Assembly: GCA_903844215.1 (NCBI GenBank)
Contig: CAIMSP010000042.1
Coordinates: forward strand, 1 to 33,676
DNA from: an uncultured beta proteobacterium
GTDB taxonomy: Bacteria > Pseudomonadota > Gammaproteobacteria > Burkholderiales > Burkholderiaceae_C
Reading direction: 5' to 3'
DNA: 33,676 nucleotides
Part shown: piece after piece, positions 1 to 9,282 of the stretch
Layout of the letters: the number at the start of each line of letters is the position of its first letter
How positions within the stretch are numbered: position 1 is the stretch's first letter
The notes under the pieces: generated by a model
What the model saw: only the letters and a program-made list of their open reading frames with translations
The model's database searches: none
What the model was told of the DNA's origin: nothing
Program-made: the position numbers and the translations under genes

Positions 1-2
1 AG

Positions 3-134
3 GGCCTGAACAACAAGGTCAAAGTGACCATGAGAAAATCCTACGGCTTTCGGACCTTCAGAATCACCGAACTCGCCCTATATCACGTGCTTGGCAAGCT
101 TCCTGAGCCCGAACTCACCCACAGGTTCTACTGA
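3..134 (+). CDS. ISL3-family transposase, C-terminal end (cut by window edge)
   Basis: An open frame enters from the left edge and ends at TGA 132-134, giving 43 residues. The stretch begins GLNNKVKVTMRKSYGF and ends with ALYHVLGKLPEPE and HRFY. This resembles the C-terminus of ISL3-type DDE transposases (an NNK.K...R..GFR.F...ELALYH.LG.LPEPE pattern, recalled from family knowledge). The N-terminal catalytic part is outside the window, so it cannot be said whether the element is intact. The right terminal inverted repeat should lie within the next hundred or so bases; I could not identify it without the left end. Confidence 0.75.
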   Translation, partial: GLNNKVKVTMRKSYGFRTFRITELALYHVLGKLPEPELTHRFY

Positions 135-300
135 CGAAGCATAAAATTCAAGCCAGCAATATGCTCCGGGCAACCATGCCAAATGGACTTCCCTCTTAGA
201 CTAACTTTTGCCGTCAAGTAACGAGGCCTACCTCCTGGCTCGAGCGCAGCGCCAACGGCAGGCCATCAGGCCCGGGCTGGCGGGACGCGGTACATTTTTC

Positions 301-358
301 AGCCCAGCCCAGCCCAGCCCAGCCCAGCCCAGCCCAGCCCACGCTGACGCTGACGCTG
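301..358. repeat. compound microsatellite (AGCCC)8 + (ACGCTG)3
   Basis: Eight perfect copies of AGCCC run from 301 to 340, followed directly by three perfect copies of ACGCTG at 341-358. The tract starts 23 bases past the stop codon of the leftward HDOD gene, in its 3' trailer. It is free of stops in some frames and creates a spurious WAGLG-repeat frame on the minus strand, but it is not inside a recognisable gene. In the leftward transcript the GGGCT repeats could pair with a CCAGCCC segment about 30 bases further on, so tract length could change a 3' hairpin. Pentanucleotide tracts of this length are prone to slippage. Confidence 0.95.
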
Positions 359-381
359 CCGGCCTGCGCTTGTGGCTCTTG

Positions 382-1659
382 CTACGACCCGAAGCTGCGT
401 GCGCGGCTGCGGCGGCGGCGCTCGCCGAACTCGCCGCTGGCGGGGGCGACATAGAGCGCGGCCAGCGCGCGCAGCAGCACGCGGTTCACGTCCTCGATAT
501 TCATTTCGTGCAGTTCGCACAGCAGGCGCGTCTGCGTCGTGTCTTCCTGCTCCATCGCCGTGGCAATCGCCAGGCAAGGTGCGTAGGGCCCGGCGTGCGC
601 CACCGTGGCTTCGAATATTCGCTCCGACAAGGGCAGGGTCTGAACTGCGGTGCCCAGCGGCTCGCCCAGCAGCAGGTCGAGCTGCGAGAACACGCCGCAC
701 AGGTAAACCTCGCGCTGCAACTCGTGTTCCTCGCCCGCGTCCAACAGGGTTTCCATCAGGCGGGCGCGCAGCACGATCGCGGTCGTGATCGGCTTGAGAT
801 CGGCGTCGTCCATGGTCGAGGGAAGTTGCTGCTCCAGCCAGTGCTCGAGCGAGGTGTAGCCGATCATCATGAGCGCGCGCCGCAGCGAATCGATGCCCGA
901 CTGCAGGCCCAGGGTGGGTGAGTTGGCGTGCGCCAAGAAGCGGTAAACCAGCACCGGATCCTGGCTCATGACCTGTTCGATCACTTCCATGGACTCGTCG
1001 GCGCGAACGATGCGCAGCAGCTTGGTGACCAGTTCGCGCGCGGGCGATATGGTCTGATGGCGGTAGCCGTGCAACACGTCGTCCGAGGGCCAGCCGCAAA
1101 GTGCCTGGGCGCGACGCTGGTCCAGGCAATGGCGCATCAGCGTGCGGCTGGCGACGCCTTCATACAACTGCTCGCCCAGCACCGGGCTGTCTTGCGGCGG
1201 GCTGCCGGCTTGGAGCGACTGGGCACACACGCGCACGGCCTGCACTGCGTCCTCGGGGGACAAGGTGAGCAGGCATTTTTCAAAGCACGCGGCGACTTCC
1301 GGGTCGGGCAATTGGGCTGAGTTGCCGCGCCACACCAGAAACAGGCCGCGGCCGTGCGCCGCAAAAACCGCCTGCAGCGTGACCAAGTCATCGAGCCACT
1401 CGCTCCTGACTTCGATCCAGGGCGCTTGGGCGGGCGCATGCTCGAGCAACTCGTGCAGCAGGCCGGGCGTTTGCGGCGAGAGCAGCAGCGGCGGCGAGTG
1501 CGGCGTCCACATTTCCTCGAGCGTGCGCAACAGGTGGCGCGCGTCCACCGGGTGTACGGGATCGACCTCGATGAACAGCTGTACCCCTGCCAACTCGCGC
1601 AGCCGGTTCCACATGGGCCTGTAGCCCAGCACGATGGTTCCCAGAACCGATTGGGTCAT
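382..1659 (-). CDS. HDOD-domain signalling protein with a degenerate EAL-like N-terminus
   Basis: The product has 425 residues. Roughly residues 1-150 look like the eroded EAL-type half of YuxH-like proteins: I see no intact EAL signature or metal-binding set, so phosphodiesterase activity is unlikely. Residues ~200-390 carry an HDOD domain (helical, non-enzymatic HD relative), including ISPARELVTKLLRIVRADES and SQDPVLVYRFLAHANSP. The start lies only 6 bp past the flgL stop, so it is probably translated from the end of the flagellar operon message. HDOD proteins of this build often act as signalling adaptors in motile betaproteobacteria; a role in flagellar or c-di-GMP signalling here is inference. 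The C-terminus is a basic low-complexity tail (ERRRRSRARSFGS). Confidence 0.8.
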   Translation of the reverse strand: MTQSVLGTIVLGYRPMWNRLRELAGVQLFIEVDPVHPVDARHLLRTLEEMWTPHSPPLLLSPQTPGLLHELLEHAPAQAPWIEVRSEWLDDLVTLQAVFAAHGRGLFLVWRGNSAQLPDPEVAACFEKCLLTLSPEDAVQAVRVCAQSLQAGSPPQDSPVLGEQLYEGVASRTLMRHCLDQRRAQALCGWPSDDVLHGYRHQTISPARELVTKLLRIVRADESMEVIEQVMSQDPVLVYRFLAHANSPTLGLQSGIDSLRRALMMIGYTSLEHWLEQQLPSTMDDADLKPITTAIVLRARLMETLLDAGEEHELQREVYLCGVFSQLDLLLGEPLGTAVQTLPLSERIFEATVAHAGPYAPCLAIATAMEQEDTTQTRLLCELHEMNIEDVNRVLLRALAALYVAPASGEFGERRRRSRARSFGS

Positions 1660-1665
1660 GTTGGA

Positions 1666-2895
1666 TCAACCGATGTAATTGAACAATGAAAGTTTTTGAA
1701 TTTGCGCGTAGGACTGCAGGGCGGCACTGAAGCCGGTTTGCTGGTTCTGAAAGTCCGAAATGGCTTGTACCATATTCACGTCCTGGGCACTGGAGCGATC
1801 GGCCTCGGCCTGGGTGGCGCCGGCGGTCTGGGCGGCGCCGATGCTGTCGGAACGGTTCATCAGATCGCCTGCGAGGCCGCGCGCGGCTTGCAGTCGATTG
1901 ATGCCGATGTCGATGCTCGACAGCGCCTGGCCTACGGCCTGGCTGGCCACCAAGCTGGAGGACGCAGAACCGATGTCGGTGATGGCCTTGTCCATGGCGC
2001 CAAAGATGCTGGTGTTGGCCTGAATATTCAGGGTGTCACCGGCCAGCGCGGTGCCGGTCACGGTGAGTGAGAGTCCGTCAAAAGTGATGGGCGTGCCCGA
2101 GGTGAAGTTGACGGCCGCGCTGGCGACGGGAGCCGCCGGTGGCGTGGTCTGGGTCACCTGGTACTGCATCGCGCCCGACAGGGGGTTGGTCTGGAACTGG
2201 ATCTGGTAGCTGCTGTTGGGCGTGGGCGCCGTCGTGGGCGGCGCTTGCAGTGTGACGGCGCCGGTGGACGACAGCCCGACGTTGGCCGAATAGCTCACGT
2301 TGAAACTCGCGTCCTGCGAGGGCTTGAACATGAAGGCCTTGTCGCCGTCGAGTGCGGCCGGGATGGAGACGGCCGTGCTCGATGTTTGCCCGGCGACGCC
2401 GTTGAAGGTGTAGGTGCCGGGCGAGGCGCTTTGCTGCACGAAGGGTGCGAGCGCGCTGCCCAGCGCGCCAAACAGCGGATTGCCGTTGGCGTCGGTGGTG
2501 TTGGAGAGCGAAAACACCTGATCGCGCAGGCTCGTGAGCTGCTGCGCCACCGTCTGCCGATCGGCGGGGGACAGGGTCGCATTGCCCGCGCTCACCACCA
2601 GTTGGCGAAAGGATTGCAGCGCCGACACGGCGCTGCCCAGCGTGGACTCGGCGGCGGTGATGGCGTCCTTTTGCAGGCCCAGCGCTTTCTGGTCGGATTG
2701 AATCCGCGCAAGGCGCGTGATCGCGCGCTCCGCCTGGGCTGCCCCAATCGGGTCGTCGGCCGGGTTGGCGTTTTTCAGGCCCGAGGTCAGGCTTTGCTGC
2801 AGCGTGGACAAGGACACCTGGCGCTCGTTGATGTTGGCCACCGAATGGGTGAAGCTGTTGGCCGTTCCCATGCGGGAAAAAGAGTTGATCGTCAT
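1666..2895 (-). CDS. flgL: flagellar hook-associated protein 3 (hook-filament junction)
   Basis: The 409-residue product has the flagellin-like N-terminal helix of FlgL (NSFTHSVANINERQVSLST, then SGLKNANPADDPIGAAQAERA) and the matching C-terminal helix ending LSLFNYIG. The middle is Ala/Thr/Ser/Pro-rich and variable, as in the surface-exposed domain. FlgL is exported and forms the second junction layer between hook (FlgE, FlgK) and filament. The gene follows flgK by 20 bp, the usual flgK-flgL order. No separate promoter is obvious. Confidence 0.95.
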   Translation of the reverse strand: MTINSFSRMGTANSFTHSVANINERQVSLSTLQQSLTSGLKNANPADDPIGAAQAERAITRLARIQSDQKALGLQKDAITAAESTLGSAVSALQSFRQLVVSAGNATLSPADRQTVAQQLTSLRDQVFSLSNTTDANGNPLFGALGSALAPFVQQSASPGTYTFNGVAGQTSSTAVSIPAALDGDKAFMFKPSQDASFNVSYSANVGLSSTGAVTLQAPPTTAPTPNSSYQIQFQTNPLSGAMQYQVTQTTPPAAPVASAAVNFTSGTPITFDGLSLTVTGTALAGDTLNIQANTSIFGAMDKAITDIGSASSSLVASQAVGQALSSIDIGINRLQAARGLAGDLMNRSDSIGAAQTAGATQAEADRSSAQDVNMVQAISDFQNQQTGFSAALQSYAQIQKLSLFNYIG

Positions 2896-2915
2896 GCGTG
2901 GCTCCCGGCTGCTGC

Positions 2916-4850
2916 TTAAGCGCCCACGCTCTGCAGCAGGCTGTTGAAAATGGTCTGCCCAATCTGCAGCACCTTGGCCGACGCCTGGTAGGCCTGCTGG
3001 AACTGCAGCAGCTTGGCCGCCTCCTCGTCCAGATTCACCCCCGACACCGCGGCCTTGGCGGTCTGCGCGTTGGTCGCAATGGTCTGCGACGTGGACGCGG
3101 CAAAGCCGGCGCTCTGGGCCAGCACGCCCACCTGAGAGATGGCTGCGGCGTAGCCGTCGGTCAGCGGGGCTCCGTCAAACAACACCTTATCGCGCAGGTT
3201 CACCAGCGCCGTGGCGTTGCCCGAATTGGTCTTCGCGTAGAGCGAATTGGCGGCCTGGACGGTGATGCTGTCGGTCAAGCCTTTGGGCAGGCCGGTGAGC
3301 GTCAACGTCCAGCCGTTGTAGCTGATGGGCTGGCCCGGCGTATACGCCACCCCGGTGGCCAGCGTGATGGGCAAGGCCGGTGGCACGGGCGAGTTGTCAA
3401 CCGCGTCGAAGGTTGCGGCGCTGGCGTTGAAGGTGAGCGTGACCGGATGGGTCAGATTGCCGCCGCCGGTCACGGCCTGCAGGCTGGTCACGGCCAGACC
3501 GCCGACGTTGCTGCTGCTCACGCTGGCCTGGACCGGACTCGCCACGGCCAGGTCTTTGGGCGCGGTGATGGCGGTGTCGATTTGGCCGGCGGCAGTGGAA
3601 AAGGGCTTGAGCAGGAAGCGGTCACCGGCCACGGCCACGGCGCTGGCGCTCAAGCTCAGGCCGTCCACCTGGACTGGCGGCGCGGCGAAATCAAAGGCGC
3701 TCACCTTGCCGTCGGACAAGCGCGTGATGCTGCCGGCCGTGCCGCTGGTATAGGTCATCTGATAGTCAGAAACGGCAAACTGCGTGGGGTCGATCACGCT
3801 CATGCCGATGGTCTCGGTGCCCGCGTTGGTGGACGCCGAAATACCATTGGGCAGGTTGGGAATCTGAAACAGGTTCCCTCCTGCGTTGCCGTTCATGTCG
3901 AGTCCGAGCTTGTGCTGGGTGTTCATGACGCTGCCGATGGCCAGCGCCATGCGGCCCAACAGATTGCGCCCTTGCACCAGGTCCTTGTTCAGAAAGCTCA
4001 TCAAGCCCTTGAGGCTGCCGCCGCCCAGATTGGTCTGGTCCATCGGGGCACTCAAGGCGCCGGTTTGGATGGTCAAGGTGTTCGAGCTGAAGTCGCCCGG
4101 ATAGGCGCTGGGCGTCAGCGCCAGCGGGTTGGCGCTCGTTCCCTGCACCAGCGCCTGGCTGCCGGCCAGGAACACCGCAACCGTTCCGTCGGCATTCGGG
4201 ATCGACGTGGTCTGCACGTACTGGTTGAGCTGGCTGATGAGCTGGTCACGGTGGTCCAGCAAATCGTTCGGCGGCTGGCCCGATCCCACGGTACGCGCGA
4301 TCTGGTTGTTGGCGGCAGCGATCTGCGTGGCCAGGCTGTTGATGGCGAGCACCGATTGCTGCAACTGCGTTTGCACCCCCGTCTGCAGTTGGTCCAGGCT
4401 GGCCGAACTGTTGCGGAACTGGCTTGTCATCTGGTTCGCGTTGGCCAGCGCCACGGTGCGCGCCGTCAGGTCCGTGGGCGCGCTGGCGACGGCCGAGAAG
4501 CTGTTGAGCAGATTGCTCACCGAGGCACCCAGGCCGTTGCTGCCACCGGGAAAGACATTTTCCAGTTGCGTCAGCTGCGCCGAGAGGGTGCTGTCGGCTG
4601 CCTGCTGCGCGGCGGCCAGGTTGGACTGGGCATCAAGGAAAGCGCTGTAGTCGCGCAGCACCGTGGTCACGGCCACGCCTTTGCCAATGTAGCCAGAGCC
4701 GGTGTACTGGCCCTGCACTTCCTGCAACACCACCGACTGGCGTGAATACCCGGGGGTGTTCACGTTGGCAATGTTGTTGCCCGTCGTCTGTAGCGCAGTC
4801 TGGTTCGCCAGCAGCGCACTGGTGCCGATGTTGAGCAGGCCCACGCTCAT
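2916..4850 (-). CDS. flgK: flagellar hook-associated protein 1
   Basis: The product has 644 residues. The start chosen is the ATG at 4850, giving MSVGLLNIGTSALLANQTAL and then the rod/hook-type signature NNIANVNTPGYSRQSV; longer upstream frames lie over flgJ in another frame and are spurious. The C-terminus (GVNLDEEAAKLLQFQQAYQA) is the conserved axial-protein helix that packs in the D0 core. FlgK forms the first junction layer on the hook and is exported by the flagellar type III system. The start overlaps the flgJ stop by 4 bp (ATGA), implying translational coupling. Confidence 0.96.
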   Translation of the reverse strand: MSVGLLNIGTSALLANQTALQTTGNNIANVNTPGYSRQSVVLQEVQGQYTGSGYIGKGVAVTTVLRDYSAFLDAQSNLAAAQQAADSTLSAQLTQLENVFPGGSNGLGASVSNLLNSFSAVASAPTDLTARTVALANANQMTSQFRNSSASLDQLQTGVQTQLQQSVLAINSLATQIAAANNQIARTVGSGQPPNDLLDHRDQLISQLNQYVQTTSIPNADGTVAVFLAGSQALVQGTSANPLALTPSAYPGDFSSNTLTIQTGALSAPMDQTNLGGGSLKGLMSFLNKDLVQGRNLLGRMALAIGSVMNTQHKLGLDMNGNAGGNLFQIPNLPNGISASTNAGTETIGMSVIDPTQFAVSDYQMTYTSGTAGSITRLSDGKVSAFDFAAPPVQVDGLSLSASAVAVAGDRFLLKPFSTAAGQIDTAITAPKDLAVASPVQASVSSSNVGGLAVTSLQAVTGGGNLTHPVTLTFNASAATFDAVDNSPVPPALPITLATGVAYTPGQPISYNGWTLTLTGLPKGLTDSITVQAANSLYAKTNSGNATALVNLRDKVLFDGAPLTDGYAAAISQVGVLAQSAGFAASTSQTIATNAQTAKAAVSGVNLDEEAAKLLQFQQAYQASAKVLQIGQTIFNSLLQSVGA

Positions 4851-5707
4851 GCTTGTGCCCTTTGCAAGCGCAGCGTGCTGTTGATGGCCTGGCTCAATTT
4901 CGCCGCGTAGGACGGATCGGTGGCATAGCCGGCGCGCTGCAGTCCGCTGGCGTACGCCGTGACCGAGCCAGTCTGTTGCTTGGCCTGCGCGTAGCGCGGG
5001 CTGTTGTTGATGAGTTTGGCGTAGTCCTGAAACGAGGCTTCGTACGAGTCGTAGGCGCGAAATCGGGCCACGGTTTTTTGCGCCTGACCGTTGACGTATT
5101 CGGTGGTCGAGACCTCCGCCACCTTGCCGTTCCAACCCGCCCCGGCCTTGATGCCAAACACGTTGAAGGAGCTGCTGCCGTCGGGCAGGCGGATCTCGCG
5201 TTGGCCCCAGGCGCTCTCGTGCCCGGCCTGGCCGATCATGAAGCCCGCGGGGATGCCGCTGCTTTGCTCCACCTTGGCCGCCACGGCGCCCATGCGCTGC
5301 ACAAATCCGCTCTGGCTCAGGCTCGCCGCTGCGGCTGGGAGCATGGTCGTGGGCGCAGCGGGCGGCTTGGCCGTGGCGCCCGGTGTGGCCGACGGGGCGG
5401 CGCCCATCTGCAGCGAAAGCTGGCGTTCAATCGCCGCCGACAGGCCGCCGGGCTTGCCCGACATTTGCACCGCCAGTTGCTGATCGAGCAGGTCGGCGCC
5501 GAGGTCGCCTTGCGGGCCGTCGAGCATGCCGGACTTCTGCGTGGCTTCGCGCATGCTTTTGATGAGTTCACGCATGAACAGTGATTCGAGCTGTTTGGCC
5601 GCTTCCTTGATCGACGCCGGCGTGGACTGACCCGCCTGGAGCTTGAGCGCATTGAGCGATTTCGCATCCGCAGCGAGTCCGTTGGAAGAGACCGGGGCGA
5701 TGCTCAT
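4847..5707 (-). CDS. flgJ: flagellar rod-cap protein with peptidoglycan hydrolase domain
   Basis: The product has 286 residues in two domains. Residues ~33-95 form the rod-binding/capping domain (KEAAKQLESLFMRELIKSMR, GDLGADLLDQQLA). Residues ~135-283 form a glucosaminidase-type muramidase with the catalytic Glu expected in GQAGHESAWGQ (E164), followed by FNVFGIKAG. A Pro/Ala/Thr-rich linker joins them. It caps the growing rod and opens the periplasmic wall. The dual-domain form is usual for beta- and gammaproteobacteria. The ATG at 5707 overlaps the flgI stop by one base (TGATG), and the stop overlaps the flgK start by 4 bp. Confidence 0.95.
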   Translation of the reverse strand: MSIAPVSSNGLAADAKSLNALKLQAGQSTPASIKEAAKQLESLFMRELIKSMREATQKSGMLDGPQGDLGADLLDQQLAVQMSGKPGGLSAAIERQLSLQMGAAPSATPGATAKPPAAPTTMLPAAAASLSQSGFVQRMGAVAAKVEQSSGIPAGFMIGQAGHESAWGQREIRLPDGSSSFNVFGIKAGAGWNGKVAEVSTTEYVNGQAQKTVARFRAYDSYEASFQDYAKLINNSPRYAQAKQQTGSVTAYASGLQRAGYATDPSYAAKLSQAINSTLRLQRAQA

Positions 5708-6852
5708 CAGATCACCTCGAGCTCCGCATTGAGCGCGCCTGCGGCCTTGATGGCCTGCAGTATGGCCAACAGATCCTGCGGGGTTGCGCCCAGTGAATTC
5801 AGCGCCCGCACCACGTCCGTGAGCTGGGTCGAGGGCGCGATCTGGATCAGCATGCCGGGTTCGTTCTTGATCTGGATGTCGGCCTTTTCCGTGACCTTGG
5901 TGGTGCCGCCCGTGGACAAGGCATTGGGCTGGCTCACCGAGGCGGTGGAGGTGATGCTGATCGACAGATTGCCGTGGGCCACGGCGCAGGGTCCCAGCGT
6001 CACGGCCTGGTTGAGCACGATGGAGCCGGTGCGCGCGTTGATCACGACCCTCGCTGCCGGGATGGAGCGCTGCAGCGGCAACTCCTCGACTTGCGCGATG
6101 AAGGTGATGCGTGCGTCGGCCTCGGTCGGCGCCTTGACTTGAACCGTGCGCCCGTCCAGCGCCCGCGCCAGGCCTTCGCCCAATTGGGCATTGATCACCT
6201 GCGCCACCTGGCGCGCGGTCTGAAAGTCCGAGGCGTTCAGGTTCAGATTGATGCTGTCGCCCAGCAGCAGCGGCGAGGGCACGGCGCGCTCCACCTGGGC
6301 CCCGGCGGGAATGCGACCGGCGTCCAGATGGTTCACCTGAACCTTGGAGCCGCCGGCCGATGCGCCCGCGCCGGCCACGATCAGGTTGCCCTGGGCCAGC
6401 GCATAGACTTCGCCGTCGGCGCCGCGCAGCGGCGTGGTGATGAGCATGCCGCCCTTGAGCGATTTGGCGTTGCCCATGGAGGACACGTTCACGTCGATGG
6501 TCTGTCCGGGCTGGGCAAATGGCGGCAACTGCGCTGTCACCAGCACCGCCGCCACGTTCTTGATCTGCAACTGCGCCGCTGCCGCCGGCGGCAGCGAGAT
6601 GCCCATTTGCTGCAGGTAGTTGGCCAGGCCCTGGGTGGTGAAGGCCATCTGCGTGGTCTGGTCGCCCGTGCCATCGAGTCCGACGACCAGGCCAAAGCCG
6701 GTCAGCTGATTGCTGCGCACGCCTTGAATGCTGGCCACTTCCTTGATGCGCAAGCCCTGCGCGCTCAGCGGCTGCAGCAGGCCCACGAGCAGGCCCAGGG
6801 CCAGCAGCCAAAGGCGCAGGCCAGGCAGGCGGAAGGAGTGCAGGGAATTCAT
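5707..6852 (-). CDS. flgI: flagellar P-ring protein precursor
   Basis: The product has 381 residues. The ATG at 6852 gives a Sec signal peptide with hydrophobic core LWLLALGLLVGLL and likely cleavage after LSA, leaving QGLRIKEVASIQGVRSNQL, the typical mature FlgI start. Further FlgI hallmarks are GLVVGLDGTGDQT, MLITTPLRGADGEVYA and the C-terminal LGATPQDLLAILQAIKAAGALNAELEVI. The P-ring assembles in the periplasm around the rod with help from FlgA. Longer upstream frames overlap the flgH-flgI gap and lack homology. Confidence 0.96.
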   Translation of the reverse strand: MNSLHSFRLPGLRLWLLALGLLVGLLQPLSAQGLRIKEVASIQGVRSNQLTGFGLVVGLDGTGDQTTQMAFTTQGLANYLQQMGISLPPAAAAQLQIKNVAAVLVTAQLPPFAQPGQTIDVNVSSMGNAKSLKGGMLITTPLRGADGEVYALAQGNLIVAGAGASAGGSKVQVNHLDAGRIPAGAQVERAVPSPLLLGDSINLNLNASDFQTARQVAQVINAQLGEGLARALDGRTVQVKAPTEADARITFIAQVEELPLQRSIPAARVVINARTGSIVLNQAVTLGPCAVAHGNLSISITSTASVSQPNALSTGGTTKVTEKADIQIKNEPGMLIQIAPSTQLTDVVRALNSLGATPQDLLAILQAIKAAGALNAELEVI

Positions 6853-6911
6853 GGTGTTGACGCGTGGGCGTTGGCGCAATGGTTGGGTCCGGGATTTGAT
6901 TGTGGCGCGGG

Positions 6912-7649
6912 CTAGAACGGCAGAACCGTCAAAAAGAAGCGCGACAACCAGCCAATTGTCTGGGCCTCTTCCTGGGCGCCGCGACCCTTGGATTCGATGC
7001 GCACGTTGGCGACCTGGCTCGAATTCACGATGCTGCCCGGTTGCACCAGGCGCGGATCGACGGTGCCGGAGAAGCGCAGCACGTCCACGTTCTGGTTCAC
7101 GCCGATCTGTTTGTCGCCCACCACCACCAGATGCCCATTGGGCAGCACGTCCACCACCACGGTGGTGATGGTTCCGGTGAAGGTGTTGGTGCTTTGGGTT
7201 CCGCCCTTGCCGGAAAAGCTGTTGCTGGAGGTGGCGCCGATGCCCAATTTGGCCAGGTCGTTGGCGCCCAGCAGCGGGAAGGCGGAGACGCCGGCCGCAT
7301 TCGCGGCCGAGCGATCGATGGTGGACAGCGAGGTCTGGCTGGCGGTGACGTTTTCCACGATTTGTATCGTCACCGTGTCGCCGACCAGGCTGGCGCGAAT
7401 GTCTTCGAAGCCCGGGCGGAAGGTCGCCTTGCGAAACAGGCTGCCGGTGGCGGGCGCTGCGGCTCTTGCGGCCGCAGCGGCGGCCGCCAGGACGGCGGGG
7501 CGGTTCGGCGCCGACTCTGCAAAATCGACCGTGGGCGGCTTGGGCAACTGCGAGCAGGCGCCGCACAGCGTCGCCAACAGGGCGGATGCGAGCCATCGTG
7601 CCAGGCGCGCTGGCGTGTGGCGGGGAGCGTGTGCGCGGGCGGTTTTCAT
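6912..7649 (-). CDS. flgH: flagellar L-ring lipoprotein
   Basis: The product has 245 residues with a long basic N-region (MKTARAHAPRHTPARLARW), a hydrophobic core and a lipobox-like LCGAC whose Cys32 would be the lipidated residue. The mature part shows the FlgH pattern: LVGDTVTIQIVENVTASQTS, the Gly/Ser-rich strand GATSSNSFSGKGGT, and LPNGHLVVVGDKQIGVNQ. The end, TIGWLSRFFLTVLPF, is the normal FlgH C-terminus. It forms the outer-membrane bushing around the rod. A 59-bp gap separates it from flgI. Confidence 0.96.
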   Translation of the reverse strand: MKTARAHAPRHTPARLARWLASALLATLCGACSQLPKPPTVDFAESAPNRPAVLAAAAAAARAAAPATGSLFRKATFRPGFEDIRASLVGDTVTIQIVENVTASQTSLSTIDRSAANAAGVSAFPLLGANDLAKLGIGATSSNSFSGKGGTQSTNTFTGTITTVVVDVLPNGHLVVVGDKQIGVNQNVDVLRFSGTVDPRLVQPGSIVNSSQVANVRIESKGRGAQEEAQTIGWLSRFFLTVLPF

Positions 7650-7693
7650 GGTGCGCGTCCTGTGTCGGGTTGGCTGGCGTGGCTGAGCCGGCG

Positions 7694-8476
7694 TCAGAGC
7701 TGCGCGAGCTTTTGCAGCATCTGATCGGAGGTTTGAATGGCCTTGGAATTCATCTCATAGGCGCGCTGGGTCTGGATCATCGTGACCAGTTCCTGCACCA
7801 CGTTGACATTGGAGGTCTCGACAAAGCCCTGCATCAGGGTTCCCAGGCCGTTGCTGCCGGCGGTGCCGCTGGCGGGCTGCCCGGAAGCCGCCGTTTCGGT
7901 ATAGAGGTTTTGGCCCATGGGCTGCAGGCCGGCCGGATTGATGAAGTTGGCCAGCGCGATGGTTCCCACCGACTGCGGCGTGACGCTGCTCGGCACCGTG
8001 ACGCTGACCGTGCCATCGGTGCTGATGGTGACGCTTTGCGCGGTCACGGGGATGGTGATGCCGTTGGCCACGGCCAGGCCGCTGGAGGTCACGAGGCGGC
8101 CCTGCGAGTCCACCTGGAACGAACCGTCGCGCGTGTAGGCCAAGGTGCCGTCGGTTTGCGTGACCTGGAAGAAGCCGTTGCCTTTGATCGCCACGTCCAG
8201 GTTGTTGCCCGACTGCGCCGGCGTGCCCTGGGCAAAGGAGCGCGTTGTGGAGACGACGCGCACGCCCAGACCGACATGCAAGCCGGTGGGCAACTGCGTC
8301 TGTTCCGTGGCATTGGCGCCGACCTGGCGCAGGTTCTGGTACATCAGGTCTTCAAACACTGCGGTGCCGCGCTTGAAGCCATTGGTGGAGACGTTGGCCA
8401 AGTTGTTGGAGATGACGTCGAGCTGGGTTTGCTGCGCCTCCATGCCGGTCTTGGATATCCACAGGGAGTTGATCAT
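7694..8476 (-). CDS. flgG: flagellar distal rod protein
   Basis: The product has 260 residues, the usual FlgG length. It begins [20 protein letters not shown] with the rod signature [16 protein letters not shown] and ends [20 protein letters not shown]. The central fold contains [20 protein letters not shown], shared by FlgE/F/G. It makes the distal rod inside the L and P rings. The 44-bp gaps on both sides are wide enough for independent ribosome binding; it is co-directional with the whole flgB-L block. Confidence 0.96.
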   Translation of the reverse strand: MINSLWISKTGMEAQQTQLDVISNNLANVSTNGFKRGTAVFEDLMYQNLRQVGANATEQTQLPTGLHVGLGVRVVSTTRSFAQGTPAQSGNNLDVAIKGNGFFQVTQTDGTLAYTRDGSFQVDSQGRLVTSSGLAVANGITIPVTAQSVTISTDGTVSVTVPSSVTPQSVGTIALANFINPAGLQPMGQNLYTETAASGQPASGTAGSNGLGTLMQGFVETSNVNVVQELVTMIQTQRAYEMNSKAIQTSDQMLQKLAQL

Positions 8477-8520
8477 GGTGCTGCCTTTGAGTTTTGCGCT
8501 GTTGCTGATGACACTGAAGA

Positions 8521-9261
8521 TCAGCCTTGCATGCTGAGCAACTGGGTCGCCGATTTGTCGTTCGCTTCGGCGCTTTGCATGAGGCGCATCTGGGCCTCGT
8601 ATTGGCGTGCGCCCTGGATCATCTGGACCATGGTCTCGATCGAATTCACGTTCGAACCTTCCAGGGCGCCGGTTTGCACCTTGGCCGTGGCATCGGTCGG
8701 CATGGGGTCGCCGGAGGTCGTGCGAAACAGACCGTCGTTGCCGCGCTGGAGCGGATCTTCGGCGCTGGGCGTGGCCATCTTCACGCGGCCCAGGCTGGCC
8801 GAGGGCTGCTTGCCGACCTTGGCTGTCAAGGTGCCGTCCGTTCCCAGCGTGAGTGAGGCGCCCGGGGGGATGGCGATGGGCGAGCCCGAGTCGGACAACA
8901 CCGGCAGGCCGTTGGCCGTCACCAGGTTGCCTTCGGGCGAGACCTCAAAGGCGCCGTTGCGCGTATAGGCCTCGGTGCCGTCCAAGGCCTGCACGCCAAA
9001 CCAGGCGTTGCCCTGGGCCATCGCGTCCAGGTTGCGCCCGGTGTACTGGATCGGGCCGGGCGTGTCCTTGAAGCCGGCCGTGGCGGCCAGCGAAAACACC
9101 CGGGTGCTGGCGCCGTCGCCGCGCAACGGGACCGAGCGGAAGGTGGCGATCTCGGCGCGAAAGCCGTTGGTCGAAGCGTTCGCCAGGTTGTTGGCTATGA
9201 CCGCCTGGCGCTGCTCGGCCGCGTTCGCTCCCGACATGGCGGTGTAGATCAGGTGGTCCAT
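8521..9261 (-). CDS. flgF: flagellar proximal rod protein
   Basis: The product has 246 residues. The N-terminus [21 protein letters not shown] with [14 protein letters not shown] and the C-terminal [21 protein letters not shown] are FlgF-like. The shared core [22 protein letters not shown] is present. FlgF forms part of the proximal rod with FlgB and FlgC. It sits 21 bp downstream of flgE and 44 bp upstream of flgG. Confidence 0.95.
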   Translation of the reverse strand: MDHLIYTAMSGANAAEQRQAVIANNLANASTNGFRAEIATFRSVPLRGDGASTRVFSLAATAGFKDTPGPIQYTGRNLDAMAQGNAWFGVQALDGTEAYTRNGAFEVSPEGNLVTANGLPVLSDSGSPIAIPPGASLTLGTDGTLTAKVGKQPSASLGRVKMATPSAEDPLQRGNDGLFRTTSGDPMPTDATAKVQTGALEGSNVNSIETMVQMIQGARQYEAQMRLMQSAEANDKSATQLLSMQG

Positions 9262-9282
9262 GGCGCGGCTCCGGTTGCAGCG

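Noticed and set aside
228-452. WAGLG-repeat peptide on the minus strand
   Set aside because: It is simply the (AGCCC)8 tract read in one frame, overlapping the HDOD 3' end out of frame; no ribosome site.
2898-4745. Long plus-strand open frame (615 codons) opposite flgK
   Set aside because: It is antisense to a clear flgK, has no recognisable domain, and is His/Gly/Arg-rich as GC-rich antisense frames are.
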